Shown here: positions 35,875 to 42,859 of the stretch, piece after piece
Layout: every line of letters starts with the position of its first letter
Position numbering within the stretch: position 1 is the stretch's first letter
Origin: Pontibacter sp. G13
Lineage (GTDB): Bacteria; Bacteroidota; Bacteroidia; J057
Assembly: GCF_031851795.1 (NCBI RefSeq)
Contig: NZ_CP134696.1
Span: 4,794,501 to 4,858,500 of the forward strand
Reading direction: 5' to 3'
DNA: 64,000 bases
Notes under the pieces: model-generated
The model's input: only the letters and a program-made list of their open reading frames with translations
The model's database searches: none
Told to the model about the DNA's origin: nothing
Program-made: the position numbers and the translations under genes

Positions 35875-36336
35875 ATGGATCCATTACTCGAACAACTTCA
35901 ACGCCTCATCCGCACACGCGGGTACTCTAAATCCTTGCTTGAAAATGAGCTGGGCTTGCAGCCCGGAGGCCTTGGGCGAATCTGGCAGGACGGCAATCCG
36001 CCGCTTGCCCTGCTCAATCAAATAGCGGGACATCTTGGGGGATTTCTGGAGTTTCGGGAGTTTGCCCAAGTTATCCCCTACGAGCAGCAGGACCAGTATC
36101 AGGGAGAATTTCACCGAATCCGCCGCCAATTCAATGAATCCTCCGAATCCCTGCGCGATCGCGAAATCTTCGATCCCCTTTTTCATGCTTCGCTGAATCG
36201 GTATTTGGAGCAAAATCCAGATGCTGGAGAAGGTGTGTACACACTGGTGTTTGAAGATGGGGAGACTAGACGCGTTGCCTATGTCGAGCTGGAAGGTGTG
36301 GGGTATGGAGTGTTTGGCTTGGAGGTGTCTAAATAG
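35875..36336 (+). CDS. Unknown protein with helical N-terminus
   Basis: A 153-residue soluble protein. The N-terminal 55 residues (MDPLLEQLQRLIRTRGYSKS, then ELGLQPGGLGRIWQDG) look like a helix-turn-helix-type helical bundle but give no family match I can name. The C-terminal part is beta-rich (GVYTLVFEDGETRRVAYVEL, then YGVFGLEV). It precedes the ATPase gene at 36531 on the same strand, separated by the palindromic operator-like sites. A regulatory role is possible but not shown. Confidence 0.65.
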   Translation: MDPLLEQLQRLIRTRGYSKSLLENELGLQPGGLGRIWQDGNPPLALLNQIAGHLGGFLEFREFAQVIPYEQQDQYQGEFHRIRRQFNESSESLRDREIFDPLFHASLNRYLEQNPDAGEGVYTLVFEDGETRRVAYVELEGVGYGVFGLEVSK

Positions 36337-36460
36337 AGTCAGCGGATTGATCTTAATTGTGGGCAATGGTAGTAGGTTTTCGATTTGGTCGGGAGGCAAA
36401 ACAGCTATTATGACTTTTTTGAGGTGTTTTATCAAGATTGTCGTATGTATTCTGGCTTTT

Positions 36461-36486
36461 TTTAAGATCAATTGATTGATCTTAAA
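36461..36486. promoter_or_regulatory. Palindrome 1 upstream of the ATPase gene
   Basis: TTTAAGATCA and TGATCTTAAA are perfect 10-base arms around the 6-base spacer ATTGAT. The core repeats at 36506-36527, centre to centre 43 bases away (about four helical turns). A half site, TTGATCTTAA, lies at 36347-36356. Confidence 0.6.
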
Positions 36487-36505
36487 ATTTTATCCGTATC
36501 TTCAA

Positions 36506-36527
36506 TAAGATCAGTTGACTGATCTTA
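36506..36527. promoter_or_regulatory. Palindrome 2 immediately before the ATPase start
   Basis: TAAGATCA, spacer GTTGAC and TGATCTTA form a perfect 8-bp-arm palindrome ending three bases before the ATG at 36531. Binding here would block translation initiation or transcription start, so it is a strong operator candidate. Confidence 0.6.
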
Positions 36528-36530
36528 GAT

Positions 36531-37955
36531 ATGGCTATTCAATTCTCCAAAGACCAAGTTGTGGAAAGGATGCGCTTCGAAAACCCATGGTGGGACTCGA
36601 AGCAAATTGATTCCTATTACGCTCAGATGAAACATCGGGAGTATTTCCAGCTTATGTACCCACTCGTCAAACGGGATGATATCCGGCGAGCGCTTTTATT
36701 GATGGGGCCAAGACGAGTTGGGAAAACCGTGATGATTTACCAAGCCATTCAGAAGTTAATTGATGAAGGGGTTGATCCTCGAACTATCTGCTATTTTTCC
36801 ATTGAAACGCCCCTATACAATGGAATCTCCTTGGAAGAGCTGTTGAATCTGTTTTTGGAACACAATGAGAAGTCGAAGGAGGATAAGCTGTACATCTTCT
36901 ATGATGAGATCCAGTATCTGAAGGATTGGGAAGTGCATCTGAAATCGCTTGTGGATTCCTATCACTATTTCCAGTTCGCGGTATCTGGATCTGCGGCAGC
37001 TGCGCTGAAATTGAAAAGCAACGAATCAGGAGCGGGGAGATTTACGGAATTCGAATTGCCGCCTTTGACTTTTCATGAGTTTTTGTCTCTCACTGGATTT
37101 GGTTATCTGGTTACCTACGACGGTGAAAACGAACAATTGCCGTGTCGAACCCCCGATATTCAGCAATTGAATAAACTGTTCTGGGAGTACATCAATTATG
37201 GAGGCTATCCAGAACTTTCACTTTCTGCTGCGATGCAGTCGAATCCGGGACGATATATCAGGAATGATATCATCGACAAGGTGTTGATGCGCGATCTTCC
37301 AAGCTTATACGGCATCCATGATATTCAAGAATTGAATTCGCTATTTACCTATTTGGCCTACCATACGGGGAGCGAGTTGTCTCTAGATGGGATTTCGCAG
37401 AATTCAGGGGTTGCGAAAAACACCATTAAGCGGTATATCACCTATTTAGAGGCGGCATTTTTGATTAAGGTCGTTCATCGAGTTGATCAAAACAGCAAGC
37501 GCTTTAAGCGTGCAAATTTCTTCAAGATTTACCTGACAAATCCCTCTTTGCGGAGCGCTTTGTTTTCGCCGATAAAAGATTCAGATGAACGAGCTGGTTC
37601 TCTGGTGGAGACGGCTATTTTTGCGCAGTGGCAACACACGGATCATTCGGGAATCTACTATGCTCGATGGAATCGTGGCGAAGTGGATATGGTTTCTATC
37701 GATCCTGCCCAACGTCCTGTGTGGTGTTTGGAGATCAAATGGTCCAATCGCTTTTTGGAGCATCCGGAGGAACTAAAAACACTTGCCCAGTTTTGCCAAA
37801 AACATCAACTGAAGAATTCCGTGGTGACCACGATCGACCAGTTTGGGGAAATTGAATTCGAGGGAATTCACTATCAATTTGTTCCCGCAAGCCTGTATTG
37901 CTATACAGTGGGATTTAATCTGATCACAAACCGACTAGAATATCCCCGTTTTTGA
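36531..37955 (+). CDS. AAA_14/DUF4143 ATP-binding protein
   Basis: A 474-residue protein. The P-loop is GPRRVGKT (residues 59-66) and Walker B is YIFYDEIQYL (Asp126, Glu127), both within an AAA_14 domain. A winged-helix segment (SLDGISQNSGVAKNTIKRYI) lies in the middle. The C-terminal DUF4143 domain carries a nuclease-like GEVDMV ... WCLEIKWS pattern reminiscent of PD-(D/E)xK enzymes. Such proteins are widespread, patchily distributed and of unclear function. The base composition is more AT-rich than its neighbours and two matching palindromes precede it, suggesting acquisition with its own regulation. Confidence 0.85.
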   Translation: MAIQFSKDQVVERMRFENPWWDSKQIDSYYAQMKHREYFQLMYPLVKRDDIRRALLLMGPRRVGKTVMIYQAIQKLIDEGVDPRTICYFSIETPLYNGISLEELLNLFLEHNEKSKEDKLYIFYDEIQYLKDWEVHLKSLVDSYHYFQFAVSGSAAAALKLKSNESGAGRFTEFELPPLTFHEFLSLTGFGYLVTYDGENEQLPCRTPDIQQLNKLFWEYINYGGYPELSLSAAMQSNPGRYIRNDIIDKVLMRDLPSLYGIHDIQELNSLFTYLAYHTGSELSLDGISQNSGVAKNTIKRYITYLEAAFLIKVVHRVDQNSKRFKRANFFKIYLTNPSLRSALFSPIKDSDERAGSLVETAIFAQWQHTDHSGIYYARWNRGEVDMVSIDPAQRPVWCLEIKWSNRFLEHPEELKTLAQFCQKHQLKNSVVTTIDQFGEIEFEGIHYQFVPASLYCYTVGFNLITNRLEYPRF

Positions 37956-37962
37956 TACAAAT

Positions 37963-37990
37963 CAGCCGCACCTCCTTCGAGATGCGGCTG
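37963..37990. terminator. Bidirectional terminator
   Basis: CAGCCGCA and TGCGGCTG form an 8-bp perfect stem with a 12-base loop between the convergent ATPase and lhgO genes. TATCATTTTA follows on the plus side and ATTTGTATC on the minus side. Confidence 0.6.
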
Positions 37991-38018
37991 TATCATTTTA
38001 CTGCTTTGTGGGGCAGAA

Positions 38019-39251
38019 TTAGGAGACTTTCAGTCCAAATTGCTTCTCCGCGATGGTGGCCACTTCGTCGCCGATGGCGAGGCAGGCGGTTGCAGCAGGA
38101 GAAGGCGCATTGAGGATATGGATCGCATTGCCTTTGTATTCGATGCGGAAATCCTCGATCATTTCGCCGTCTTGGCCGAGTGCCATAGCGCGTACGCCTG
38201 AACGACCGGGCTTGAGTTCGTCCATCGTCAGGGATGGAATCAGGCGGGAAACCTGCTTGTGGAACAGCTTTTTGGAGAATGCGCGACGGTATTCGTCGAT
38301 GCCAAATTTCCAGTGCTTGCGGAACAGCGCCCAAGTACCTTTGAAGGAAAGCGCATCTGTGGTGTCCTTGAGATCGAAGTCGGTCTTGCCGTATCCTTCG
38401 CGTTTGAAGGTGAATACCGCATTGGGGCCACATTCTACGCCTCCGAGCACCATTCGGGTAAAGTGTACGCCCAAGAATGGGAAGGCTGGATTGGGCACTG
38501 GATAGATCAGGTTCTTGACCTTGTGCTCTGCATCTTCGGTGAGATCGTAGTAATCGCCGCGGAAGCCGACAATTTCTGCCTCGGGCTTGAGGCTATCCAT
38601 TTTGGCCAACCGGTCGGATTGCAGTCCGCCACAGAAAATAACCTGCTTGGTCTTGAAGGTCGCACACTTGGTGAATACAGTTGTCTCATCTTCACCATGC
38701 TCCACGCCTGTAACTTCCTGCCCTGTCAGCACACGGCTTTCAGGATGCATGCCGTCGAGAAGTTCAGCCAATTTGTACACCACACCCGGGAAATCGATGA
38801 TTCCGGTACAAGGCACCCAAATCCCCGCGATCCCCGCGCAGTATGGCTCGATCTCTCGGATTTGATCTCCGGTGATCTTCTGGATTCCTTCGGTGTCATT
38901 GGCGAGACCGTTGGAGAAGATCTTGTCGAGAAACGGCAATTCGATCTCTTCGGTAGCGACCACGACCTTGCCACAGACATCGTGCGCGACGTTGTGGGTT
39001 TGGGCGAATTTGACCAGCTCACGGCGGCCAGAGACGCAGTTTTTGGCTTTATAGGAACCCGGCTTGTAATACAGGCCAGAGTGGATCACCCCGGAGTTGT
39101 GGCCGGTTTGGTGGGCAGAGAGTTGGTCCTCCTTTTCGAGTACCAGGATCTTGAGATCCGGATTGCGGAGTTGCAACTTATAGGCGACGCTGAGCCCTAC
39201 GGCTCCCCCTCCTACGACGATGAAGTCAAACAATGAAGCATTCGTTTGCAT
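38019..39251 (-). CDS. lhgO: L-2-hydroxyglutarate oxidase
   Basis: A 410-residue FAD-dependent oxidase of the DAO family. The N-terminal dinucleotide motif is FIVVGGGAVGLSVAYKL. LhgO hallmarks are HQTGHNSGVIHSGLYY and KAKNCVSGRRELVKF, and the C-terminal FAD segment is NAPSPAATACLAIGD. It oxidises L-2-hydroxyglutarate to 2-oxoglutarate and passes electrons to oxygen or the quinone pool. Length is normal. It stands alone on the minus strand, divergent from the rpsF operon. Confidence 0.93.
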   Translation of the reverse strand: MQTNASLFDFIVVGGGAVGLSVAYKLQLRNPDLKILVLEKEDQLSAHQTGHNSGVIHSGLYYKPGSYKAKNCVSGRRELVKFAQTHNVAHDVCGKVVVATEEIELPFLDKIFSNGLANDTEGIQKITGDQIREIEPYCAGIAGIWVPCTGIIDFPGVVYKLAELLDGMHPESRVLTGQEVTGVEHGEDETTVFTKCATFKTKQVIFCGGLQSDRLAKMDSLKPEAEIVGFRGDYYDLTEDAEHKVKNLIYPVPNPAFPFLGVHFTRMVLGGVECGPNAVFTFKREGYGKTDFDLKDTTDALSFKGTWALFRKHWKFGIDEYRRAFSKKLFHKQVSRLIPSLTMDELKPGRSGVRAMALGQDGEMIEDFRIEYKGNAIHILNAPSPAATACLAIGDEVATIAEKQFGLKVS

Positions 39252-39366
39252 TCCCAGATACGTTTGATATCAGAACTTCCAAAAGCAATATGCGGCGGAA
39301 GTGTGGAATAAGTTCGAAAAGAACTCGGTGGCAAAGGTCGTCATCTTGATGTGTAATTCAAAACGG

Positions 39367-39397
39367 TTGACATTGAGGGAGAAGATGCATACCTTTG
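39367..39397 (+). promoter_or_regulatory. Bacteroidota sigma-A promoter of rpsF-rpsR-rplI
   Basis: TTG at 39367-39369, a 20-base spacer and TACCTTTG at 39390-39397, 24 bases before the rpsF ATG. The -7 box is identical to that of purN. Confidence 0.6.
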
Positions 39398-39421
39398 CAA
39401 ACCTATTTTTATAGACACTCT

Positions 39422-39805
39422 ATGGATATCAAACCAAAACAGTTTCCAAACGAGTACGAAACCACGTTCATCCTCACACCCGAGCTGCCAGGGGATGAGC
39501 AAAAATCGGCAGTTGACAAATTCATCCAGCTGATTAAAGACAATGGTGGGACAGTGAACAACACTGAGCACTGGGGCATGCGTAAGCTTGCTTATCCTAT
39601 CAACAAAAAGTCTAGTGGTTATTACGTATTTGTCGAGTTTACAGGCAATGGAGAGTTCGTTGCTGTACTCGATCAAGCATACCGTTATGACGAGCGCGTG
39701 CTTCGCTTCTTGACCGTCAAGATGGACAAGCACCACTTCGAGTTCAACAAGAAGCGTAGGGAGCAAGGATTTGGCCTGCGCAAAGAGGCGAAGAACATCA
39801 GCTAA
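39422..39805 (+). CDS. rpsF: 30S ribosomal protein S6
   Basis: A 127-residue S6, started at ATG 39422 (MDIKPKQFPNEYETTFILTP). An earlier ATG at 39395 overlaps the promoter -7 box. The family region NTEHWGMRKLAYPINKKSSGYYV is intact, as is the YDERVLRFLTVKMD segment. The C-terminus lacks the glutamate tail that E. coli RimK extends. It is the first gene of rpsF-rpsR-rplI. Confidence 0.96.
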   Translation: MDIKPKQFPNEYETTFILTPELPGDEQKSAVDKFIQLIKDNGGTVNNTEHWGMRKLAYPINKKSSGYYVFVEFTGNGEFVAVLDQAYRYDERVLRFLTVKMDKHHFEFNKKRREQGFGLRKEAKNIS

Positions 39806-39823
39806 TTTGTTAATCTAAGCGTC

Positions 39824-40096
39824 ATGGCTAAACCTTCTGTAATTGGGCCTACGGCGGTCAATAAGATCCGCTCCCAGTCCCACGGAAAAAAATACTGCCG
39901 CTTTAAGAAAGCAGGCATCAAGTACATCGACTACAAGGATCCTGAATTCTTGTTGAAGTTCTTGAACGAGCAAGGCAAGATCCTTCCTCGTCGTTTGACT
40001 GGTACTTCCTTGAAATATCAGCGTCGTCTTTCCGTCGCTGTCAAGCGTGCACGTCACTTGGCATTTCTCCCATACGTAACCGACGAACTGAAGTAA
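39824..40096 (+). CDS. rpsR: 30S ribosomal protein S18
   Basis: A 90-residue S18 with the family core [20 protein letters not shown], followed by [27 protein letters not shown]-type basic sequence. It binds S6 on the 30S platform. It lies 18 bases after rpsF and 4 bases before rplI. Confidence 0.96.
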   Translation: MAKPSVIGPTAVNKIRSQSHGKKYCRFKKAGIKYIDYKDPEFLLKFLNEQGKILPRRLTGTSLKYQRRLSVAVKRARHLAFLPYVTDELK

Positions 40097-40100
40097 GGAC

Positions 40101-40547
40101 ATGGAAGTAATTCTGAAACAACCTGTTATCAACTTGGGTGACAAGGATGATTTGGTGAAGGTGAAGCCTGGCTACGCCCGCAACTTCTTGATTCCCCAAG
40201 GTTATGCGATCTTGGCAACTGCTTCAGCCAAAAAGGAATTGGCAGAGAAAAAGCGCCAAGCTGGTCACAAGCAAGAGTTCATCAAGCAGTCCGCTGAAGA
40301 AGAGGGCGCTAAGCTTGAGCAAGTATCTCTCGCAATCGAAACCCTCGCTGGGGCAGACGGCAAATTGTTTGGTTCCGTAACGACCATCCAGATCGCCAAC
40401 CACCTCAAAGAGAAAGGATTCGATATCGACCGCAAGCAGATCACCGTGGACGACATCCGTACCACTGGTGAGTATACAGCTCAAATTCACTTGCACAAAG
40501 AAGTGAAAGTCGCTGTCAAAATCGAAGTTACCCGCAAGGAAGACTAA
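40101..40547 (+). CDS. rplI: 50S ribosomal protein L9
   Basis: A 148-residue L9. The N-terminal domain has NLGDKDDLVKVKPGYARNFL and IPQGYA, the long connecting helix spans residues about 42-75, and the C-terminal domain has KLFGSVT and the IHLHKEVKVAVKIEV end. It is the last gene of the ribosomal operon. A strong terminator at 40570-40601 separates it from the repeat array downstream. Confidence 0.96.
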   Translation: MEVILKQPVINLGDKDDLVKVKPGYARNFLIPQGYAILATASAKKELAEKKRQAGHKQEFIKQSAEEEGAKLEQVSLAIETLAGADGKLFGSVTTIQIANHLKEKGFDIDRKQITVDDIRTTGEYTAQIHLHKEVKVAVKIEVTRKED

Positions 40548-40569
40548 TTCCTGCGTCTCGACGATATTC

Positions 40570-40601
40570 AACGTCCTTCCATCTCGGGAGGACGTTTTTT
40601 T
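40570..40601 (+). terminator. Terminator of the rpsF operon
   Basis: AACGTCCTTCC and GGGAGGACGTT (one wobble) form an 11-bp stem with an ATCTC loop, followed by seven T residues. Confidence 0.9.
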
Positions 40602-40615
40602 GTGCCCATCATGTA

Positions 40616-40768
40616 GGGCGTATCCCCTTGTGGGTGCCCCGATTTCAGGTTTATCCTTCTGCGTCTGGGCGCATCCCCTTGTGGGTGCTCCGATTTCAGG
40701 TTTATCCTTCTGCATCTGGGCGTATCCCCTTGTGGGTGCCCCGATTTCAGGTTTATCCTTCTGCGTCT
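40616..40768 (+). repeat. Three tandem 51-bp repeats
   Basis: The units at 40616-40666, 40667-40717 and 40718-40768 differ at only a few positions. Each begins GGGCGTATCCCC or GGGCGCATCCCC, the same sequence that opens reverse copies of the dispersed repeat, and contains GCCCCGATTTCAGG. The 51-base period is a multiple of three, so frames stay open across the array, but there is no sign of a real gene. Confidence 0.9.
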
Positions 40769-40952
40769 GGGCGCATCCCGGCGTCTTGGCATGGGAGTTC
40801 TCCCGAGAAGCTGAGTCGCCGGGTCAGTCCCGCTCCGTGGCTCGCTAGCGCTCGGTCTCGTATCTGGGGGCGAGATATCGCCGCCCCCAGATACGAGACT
40901 CCTCCCAAAGGTCGGACCACTCCGGGCACTTTGCGCCGCGGCAAGCCATCGC
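40769..40952 (-). repeat. Dispersed intergenic repeat, copy 4 (reverse orientation)
   Basis: It begins GGGCGCATCCCGGCGTC, directly continuous with the tandem array, and contains GTCGCCGGGTCAG, CTCCGTGGCTCGC and, near its end, GGTCGGACCACTCC and GCGCCGCGGCAAGCCATCGC. Its middle is replaced by a perfect 18-bp inverted repeat. It ends at the stop codon of the MFS gene, whose other side carries a forward copy. Confidence 0.6.
40855..40899. repeat. Perfect 18-bp inverted repeat
   Basis: GTCTCGTATCTGGGGGCG (40855-40872) and CGCCCCCAGATACGAGAC (40882-40899) are exact reverse complements around a 9-base spacer. No T-run follows on either strand, so it is not a standard terminator. Confidence 0.9.
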
Positions 40953-40956
40953 TTTT

Positions 40957-42498
40957 TCAAGAAACTTTCTGGGGGTTCCGCTCGATCAGCCAAAAGGAAA
41001 TGCCCGCACTCAGCAGCGAAAGTCCTGCACATACCCATCCCGTGGTCCGGAAAGCAGAGATAAAAGCGAGCTTGACACGCTCCAGAATCTGTGCCTGCTG
41101 ATCTGCCGGGAGAGAATCAGGAGGTCTTGTATCCGCTAATTTCAGCGAAGCGATCTCCAGTTGCTGCATCACATCGGCGGAAAGCTGCAAGTCTTCCAAG
41201 CTTGTCATGAATACTTGTCTGAAATTGAGGAGCATCAATGCGCCCATCATGGCGATGGCAAGCACACTGGCCGCCCGAGCGACGGTATTGTTGATGCCGG
41301 AAGCGGCACCCGCATATTGATCGCTGACACATCCCATCACCGCGGTCGTCAAGGGCACAACCGTGATTCCCATGCCTATGCCCATCACCAGAATCGCCGG
41401 AAAGTAGCTTGTCCAAAAATCCGCAGGACCTCCTGTGATTCCGGGGGCGGCATACAGCATGAAGGCACCCGCAGTCAATATCGGTCCGACAATCATCGGC
41501 CCTCGATACCCGCGCTTGTCCACCCACTGGCCGGAAAGCCTAGCAAGAATGGCCATCAAGACAGCAAAAGGCAGCATGGTCATTCCGGCCAATTCGGCTG
41601 GATACCCCTGGATTTGGATGAGATTCAGCGGAAAAAAGAACAGCAATCCACCGAGGGCGAAATACAGGGTAAAGGTCATCAAATTGGCTCCAGAGAATGT
41701 GCTGGATTGAAAGAGCTTGAGCGGTACGAGGGGATTCTTGACTCGCCGCTCGATCTGCACAAATGCAATCAAGCTGAGAATTCCCACGATGAAACTCCCG
41801 AGAATCAATGGATCTGTCCAGCTATGCTCGGCTACTTCGATGAACCCAAACGTCAAGGCGCCAAGTCCCAAAGTGACGCTCAGGGTTCCCGCATAATCCA
41901 CTCCATCCGCTTCTTCGTTGCGGGACTCTGGGACAAAGCGTTGGAGAATGATCAGGGAGATGATCCCAAGTGGGACGTTGATGAAGAAGATCCAATGCCA
42001 AAGGCCCTTGCCTGCAAGCCAGCCACCCAAAATCGGCCCGAAAACCGTGGTTACGGTCGAAAACATAGACCAAGTTCCGATCGCCTTTCCTCGCTGATCT
42101 TCGGGAAAGGAGGCTGAAATGATCGCCAGACTTCCCGGTGCCATGAGCGCACCGCCAATTCCTTGAAGGCAACGCATGGCAATCAGCATGGCCGAACTGG
42201 TCGAAATCCCGCAAAGCACAGAAGCCACGGTAAACACGCTGATGCCGATCATGAAAATTCGTTTTCGGCCCAGTGTATCTCCGAGCGCACCACCAGCCAG
42301 CAAAAGTGCCGCTAAGAAGATCGCGTATCCATTGACGACCCAGAGGAGACTGGTGGCATCCATTCCGAGGTCTTGCTGTATGGCTGGTAGGGCGACATTG
42401 AGTGCGGTGGAATCGATGAAGGCCATGCTGGAAGGCAAGATGGTGCCGATCAAGATCCAGCGGCCCAAAGAGGGGGTAAAGGCTTGGGAGCGAGTCAT
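40957..42498 (-). CDS. MFS drug/proton antiporter, DHA2 (14-segment) family
   Basis: A 513-residue protein, started at ATG 42498 (MTRSQAFTPSLG), which has GAGGA just upstream; a further ATG at 42525 is possible. About 14 membrane segments are visible. EmrB/QacA-type signatures are FIDSTALNVALPAIQQDLG (segment 1), GGALGDTLGRKRIF (loop 2-3) and GPILGGWLAGKGLWHWIFFIN (segment 5 region). It is predicted to export hydrophobic toxic compounds using the proton gradient. Repeat-family copies lie on both sides in opposite orientation, suggesting the gene may have arrived or been rearranged with them. Confidence 0.9.
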   Translation of the reverse strand: MTRSQAFTPSLGRWILIGTILPSSMAFIDSTALNVALPAIQQDLGMDATSLLWVVNGYAIFLAALLLAGGALGDTLGRKRIFMIGISVFTVASVLCGISTSSAMLIAMRCLQGIGGALMAPGSLAIISASFPEDQRGKAIGTWSMFSTVTTVFGPILGGWLAGKGLWHWIFFINVPLGIISLIILQRFVPESRNEEADGVDYAGTLSVTLGLGALTFGFIEVAEHSWTDPLILGSFIVGILSLIAFVQIERRVKNPLVPLKLFQSSTFSGANLMTFTLYFALGGLLFFFPLNLIQIQGYPAELAGMTMLPFAVLMAILARLSGQWVDKRGYRGPMIVGPILTAGAFMLYAAPGITGGPADFWTSYFPAILVMGIGMGITVVPLTTAVMGCVSDQYAGAASGINNTVARAASVLAIAMMGALMLLNFRQVFMTSLEDLQLSADVMQQLEIASLKLADTRPPDSLPADQQAQILERVKLAFISAFRTTGWVCAGLSLLSAGISFWLIERNPQKVS

Positions 42499-42562
42499 AT
42501 CCTCAAGATAAGGAACCGGCCTCATCTTTCAGACAGGTAATCTGCCAATCTTCGGCTCGATG

Positions 42563-42788
42563 TGCGGATGGCTAGTGTGGGGTGAGGGATGGGAACGACG
42601 AGCCTTCAGGCGAGGTCCGAAAGGATTAGGATGAAAACTTGAGGGCAAAGTCCAATTGGGCTGACCGCTCCTATCCTGCGCCTAATCGAATTTCTGAGGA
42701 CGGAAGCGCAAGCGGACTCGTGGACAGCCCGACTCGGCGACATGCTTCCTCAGTCAGGAACGCATATCAAGCACGCCGAGGCACCCCC
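42563..42788 (+). repeat. Dispersed intergenic repeat, copy 5 (forward orientation)
   Basis: Left-end blocks are TGTGCGGATGG, GGGATGGGAACGACGAGCC and GGCGAGGTCCGA. Right-end blocks are GAGGACGGAAGCGCAAGCGG, ACAGCCCGACTCGGCGAC and AAGCACGCCGAGGCACCCCC. The variable middle contains GATTAGG and CCTAATC, which can pair. It lies just upstream of the MFS gene, opposite in orientation to copy 4. Confidence 0.75.
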
Positions 42789-42807
42789 AAATCGCCCCAA
42801 AGAAAAA

Positions 42808-42831
42808 GGCCATCTCCCAAAAGAGACGGCC
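42808..42831 (-). terminator. Terminator of the LamG/T9SS gene
   Basis: GGCCATCTC and GAGACGGCC (one wobble) form a 9-bp stem. On the minus strand it is followed by TTTTTCTTT, ending transcription of the gene at 42860-44515. Confidence 0.75.
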
Positions 42832-42859
42832 CCCGGTGTTGAAAATTGAATTTTGCCTA

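Noticed and set aside
40616-40768. CRISPR array
   Set aside because: The 51-bp units are contiguous with no unique spacers, and there are no cas genes.
40600-41101. Open frames across the 51-bp tandem repeats and repeat copy 4
   Set aside because: The period is a multiple of three, which keeps frames open by chance on both strands. The frames run into the antisense of the MFS gene and have no start signal.
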